Below are positions 62,636 to 64,000 of a DNA stretch of 64,000 bases, in pieces. Both the position numbers and the translations under genes were made by a program. This stretch comes from Siphonodentalium dalli. Its lineage: Eukaryota; Mollusca; Scaphopoda; Gadilida; Siphonodentaliidae. The notes under the pieces were generated by a model. The model had not been told where the DNA came from. It worked only from the letters and a program-made list of their open reading frames with translations, and did not search any database. The first letter of the stretch is position 1, and each line of letters opens with the position of its first letter. The stretch spans positions 79,884,705 through 79,948,704 of the forward strand of contig CP136067.1 of NCBI GenBank assembly GCA_032622095.1, in the 5' to 3' direction.

Positions 62636-63310
62636 ACCACAAGGTTATTTCAGGAGAGACTGGCTATTGTGATGGCAATTGTAGCTGAAGTAAAAATTCC
62701 CTTTGAGACAATGTGTAAATTTAAAATTAGTGGGTTGATCAAATGTGGGAGAAAATATTCTAAAGAAAAACATTTTTAAATTGCTTTGTAAAGTAAAGTC
62801 AGTGAAAATGGATAATATCTCTTGCCCAATAGTTGTCAGCATGTTGTGATTGTTTGGTAATGTGCTTATATTTTCTTGTCCAACTGCCTCATGCTAATGT
62901 TTTGCTCACAGGAGATCTCCCATTCACAATTGGACACTTGACTTCTACCATATGGCTGTTAGCTTACATACGATTAACATTATATTTAAAACCCCAAATA
63001 TTGAACAATGGGCATTCTGATTGTGATGCCCTTTTGGGGAGTTATGCCCCCTTTTATAATGATTGCTTGTTGGAGTTATTAAATTTGTACAGTATTTATG
63101 TGTGGAAATTGAGATTATCACCAGGCTAATATATATAGGCTTATCCATGTGTTGTTTCTAACCAAACCTGTGATTCAAAATGGAACAAACTGTGGTGAAG
63201 TGCGATACTCTCCTTTCCGCATGTTGTCCAATGAATTTATGGAGGCCAGACACAACTACATATGTATATATAAATTTTGTTCACGGTGGGTTTGCTGTTA
63301 AAATATTCAC

Positions 63311-63588
63311 ACCTATTAAAACTACCATAAACAGAAGAATATTAAAATATAGACATATTTTATCCTTATACCAATCATAAATATCGTCTAAATAGTATGT
63401 TATTGTCAAGTTTCTATGCTTTGTTATGTAAACAAAAGCCAGGTTCTGTAACATTTTTGGCTTTGTTTACATAACAAAGCATACAAACTTGACAATAACA
63501 TACTGTTTAAGCGATATTGATGATTGGTATAACAAAAAAATCTGTCTATGTTTTAGTATTCTCTCTGTTTATGGTGGTTTTAACAGAA
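63311..63588. mobile_element. Foldback element with about 140-bp arms before TRPM exon 6
   Basis: From 'attaaaactaccataaacag' through 'tataccaatcataaatatcg' and 'agtatgttattgtcaagttt' to 'ctttgttatgtaaacaaa', the sequence returns as its complement, with scattered mismatches, around a turn near 63445-63460. No coding sequence. It would form a long hairpin in the intron transcript about 385 bases upstream of exon 6. Confidence 0.75.
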
Positions 63589-63972
63589 GTTACTATTTTA
63601 ACAACAATACCCACTGCGAAGGCCATCCGTACCTTTAAGTGAATTACAAAGAAACAACAATCATTCAAATATCCTGGATAGTTTCAGACAGATAACAGCT
63701 TCGATCATAAAACTAAGAAGATATTACTTGTCAAATTTGCTATAAACAGAAAAAAATTCTTTTGGTACATTGTCTCAGTGTTTTGTAAAATTACAGATTT
63801 TCATCAACAAGTTTTTAAAGAGTCTTGTTGTTCAGAATGTCCACTGTAAGGGCTGGTACAATCAAATCTAAAAATATCCATCCATCCAATGAGATAATGT
63901 AGTATATATGAAAATAAGTAAGACTGGAAGTAACCCATAATGCAAGTTATTCCATAATATTAATCATTGTAG

Positions 63973-64000
63973 GGCTCAGGGAAAACTGCCAACATTCTTG
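63973..64000 (+). CDS. TRPM-family channel, start of exon 6 (cut by window end)
   Basis: Only 28 bases are present. After an acceptor tgtag (63972) they read GSGKTANIL plus one base, in the phase demanded by exon 5. TRPM proteins have a Gly-Ser-Gly-Arg/Lys motif directly after the 'VVxEGGPGT…TPxVxx' segment, so the join LIK|GSGKTANIL is what the family predicts. In human TRPM2 the fourth position of this motif is Arg358, an ADP-ribose contact (recalled numbering); here it is Lys. The resemblance to a Walker A motif is superficial. Confidence 0.8.

Noticed and set aside
63973-64000. Walker A (P-loop) motif GSGKT
   Set aside because: It lies exactly where TRPM proteins have GSGR/GSGK after the EGGPGT block; there is no other evidence of an NTPase.

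Overview
This window is animal nuclear DNA. Coding sequence is sparse and split by introns of 1.4 to 9 kb, GT-AG splice sites can be read directly, and the remainder is AT-rich and full of transposon remains and tandem repeats. The style of the repeats (RTE-type tails, 'TTTCCGGATGATAACTTTAG' repeats, DIRS-like and tyrosine-recombinase remnants, many TTAA-flanked foldbacks) suggests a marine invertebrate, perhaps a mollusc. The taxon is inference. There is no sign of prokaryotic organisation.

The only host gene I can support is on the + strand: six consecutive exons (34648-34825, 43861-44041, 52845-53008, 57628-57817, 59271-59413, and the first 28 bases of another at 63973) encoding the N-terminal SLOG/MHR domain of a TRPM-family cation channel, most like the TRPM2 branch. 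Splice phases agree across all five junctions and give about 294 continuous codons. The start codon and upstream exons are before the window or unrecognised within it. The rest of the MHRs, the channel domain and any C-terminal enzyme domain lie beyond the right edge.

Region by region. 1-1.55 kb: RTE-tail short elements with internal tandem monomers. 2.2-5.4 kb: a family of hairpin-rich inverted-repeat elements. 9.5-10.1 kb: a TTAA-flanked element nested in another MITE. 11.25-12.5 kb: a hAT-like element with an 8-bp target duplication. 13.5 and 15.5 kb: TTAA foldbacks. 18.16-26.74 kb: an 8.6-kb minisatellite of a 44-bp unit with higher-order repeats. 27.7-29.2 kb: more RTE-tail elements and a perfect 107-bp inverted repeat. 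29.6-31.8 kb: a 2.2-kb inverted-repeat element. 33.2-33.8 kb: two adjacent MITEs. 35.6-39.8 kb, in intron 1: a decayed DIRS-like retroelement, followed by composite dispersed repeats to 41.5 kb. 44.45-50.43 kb, in intron 2: a 6-kb element with long inverted ends, carrying a second 863-bp element with a 9-bp target duplication. Introns 3 to 5 hold a Ty3-like 3' end, a hAT-like element, a decayed tyrosine recombinase and a foldback just before exon 6.

I found no convincing new gene system. The most informative features are the TRPM exon set with a Lys at an ADP-ribose-contacting Arg position, the layered transposon insertions that can be dated against each other, and the higher-order minisatellite.
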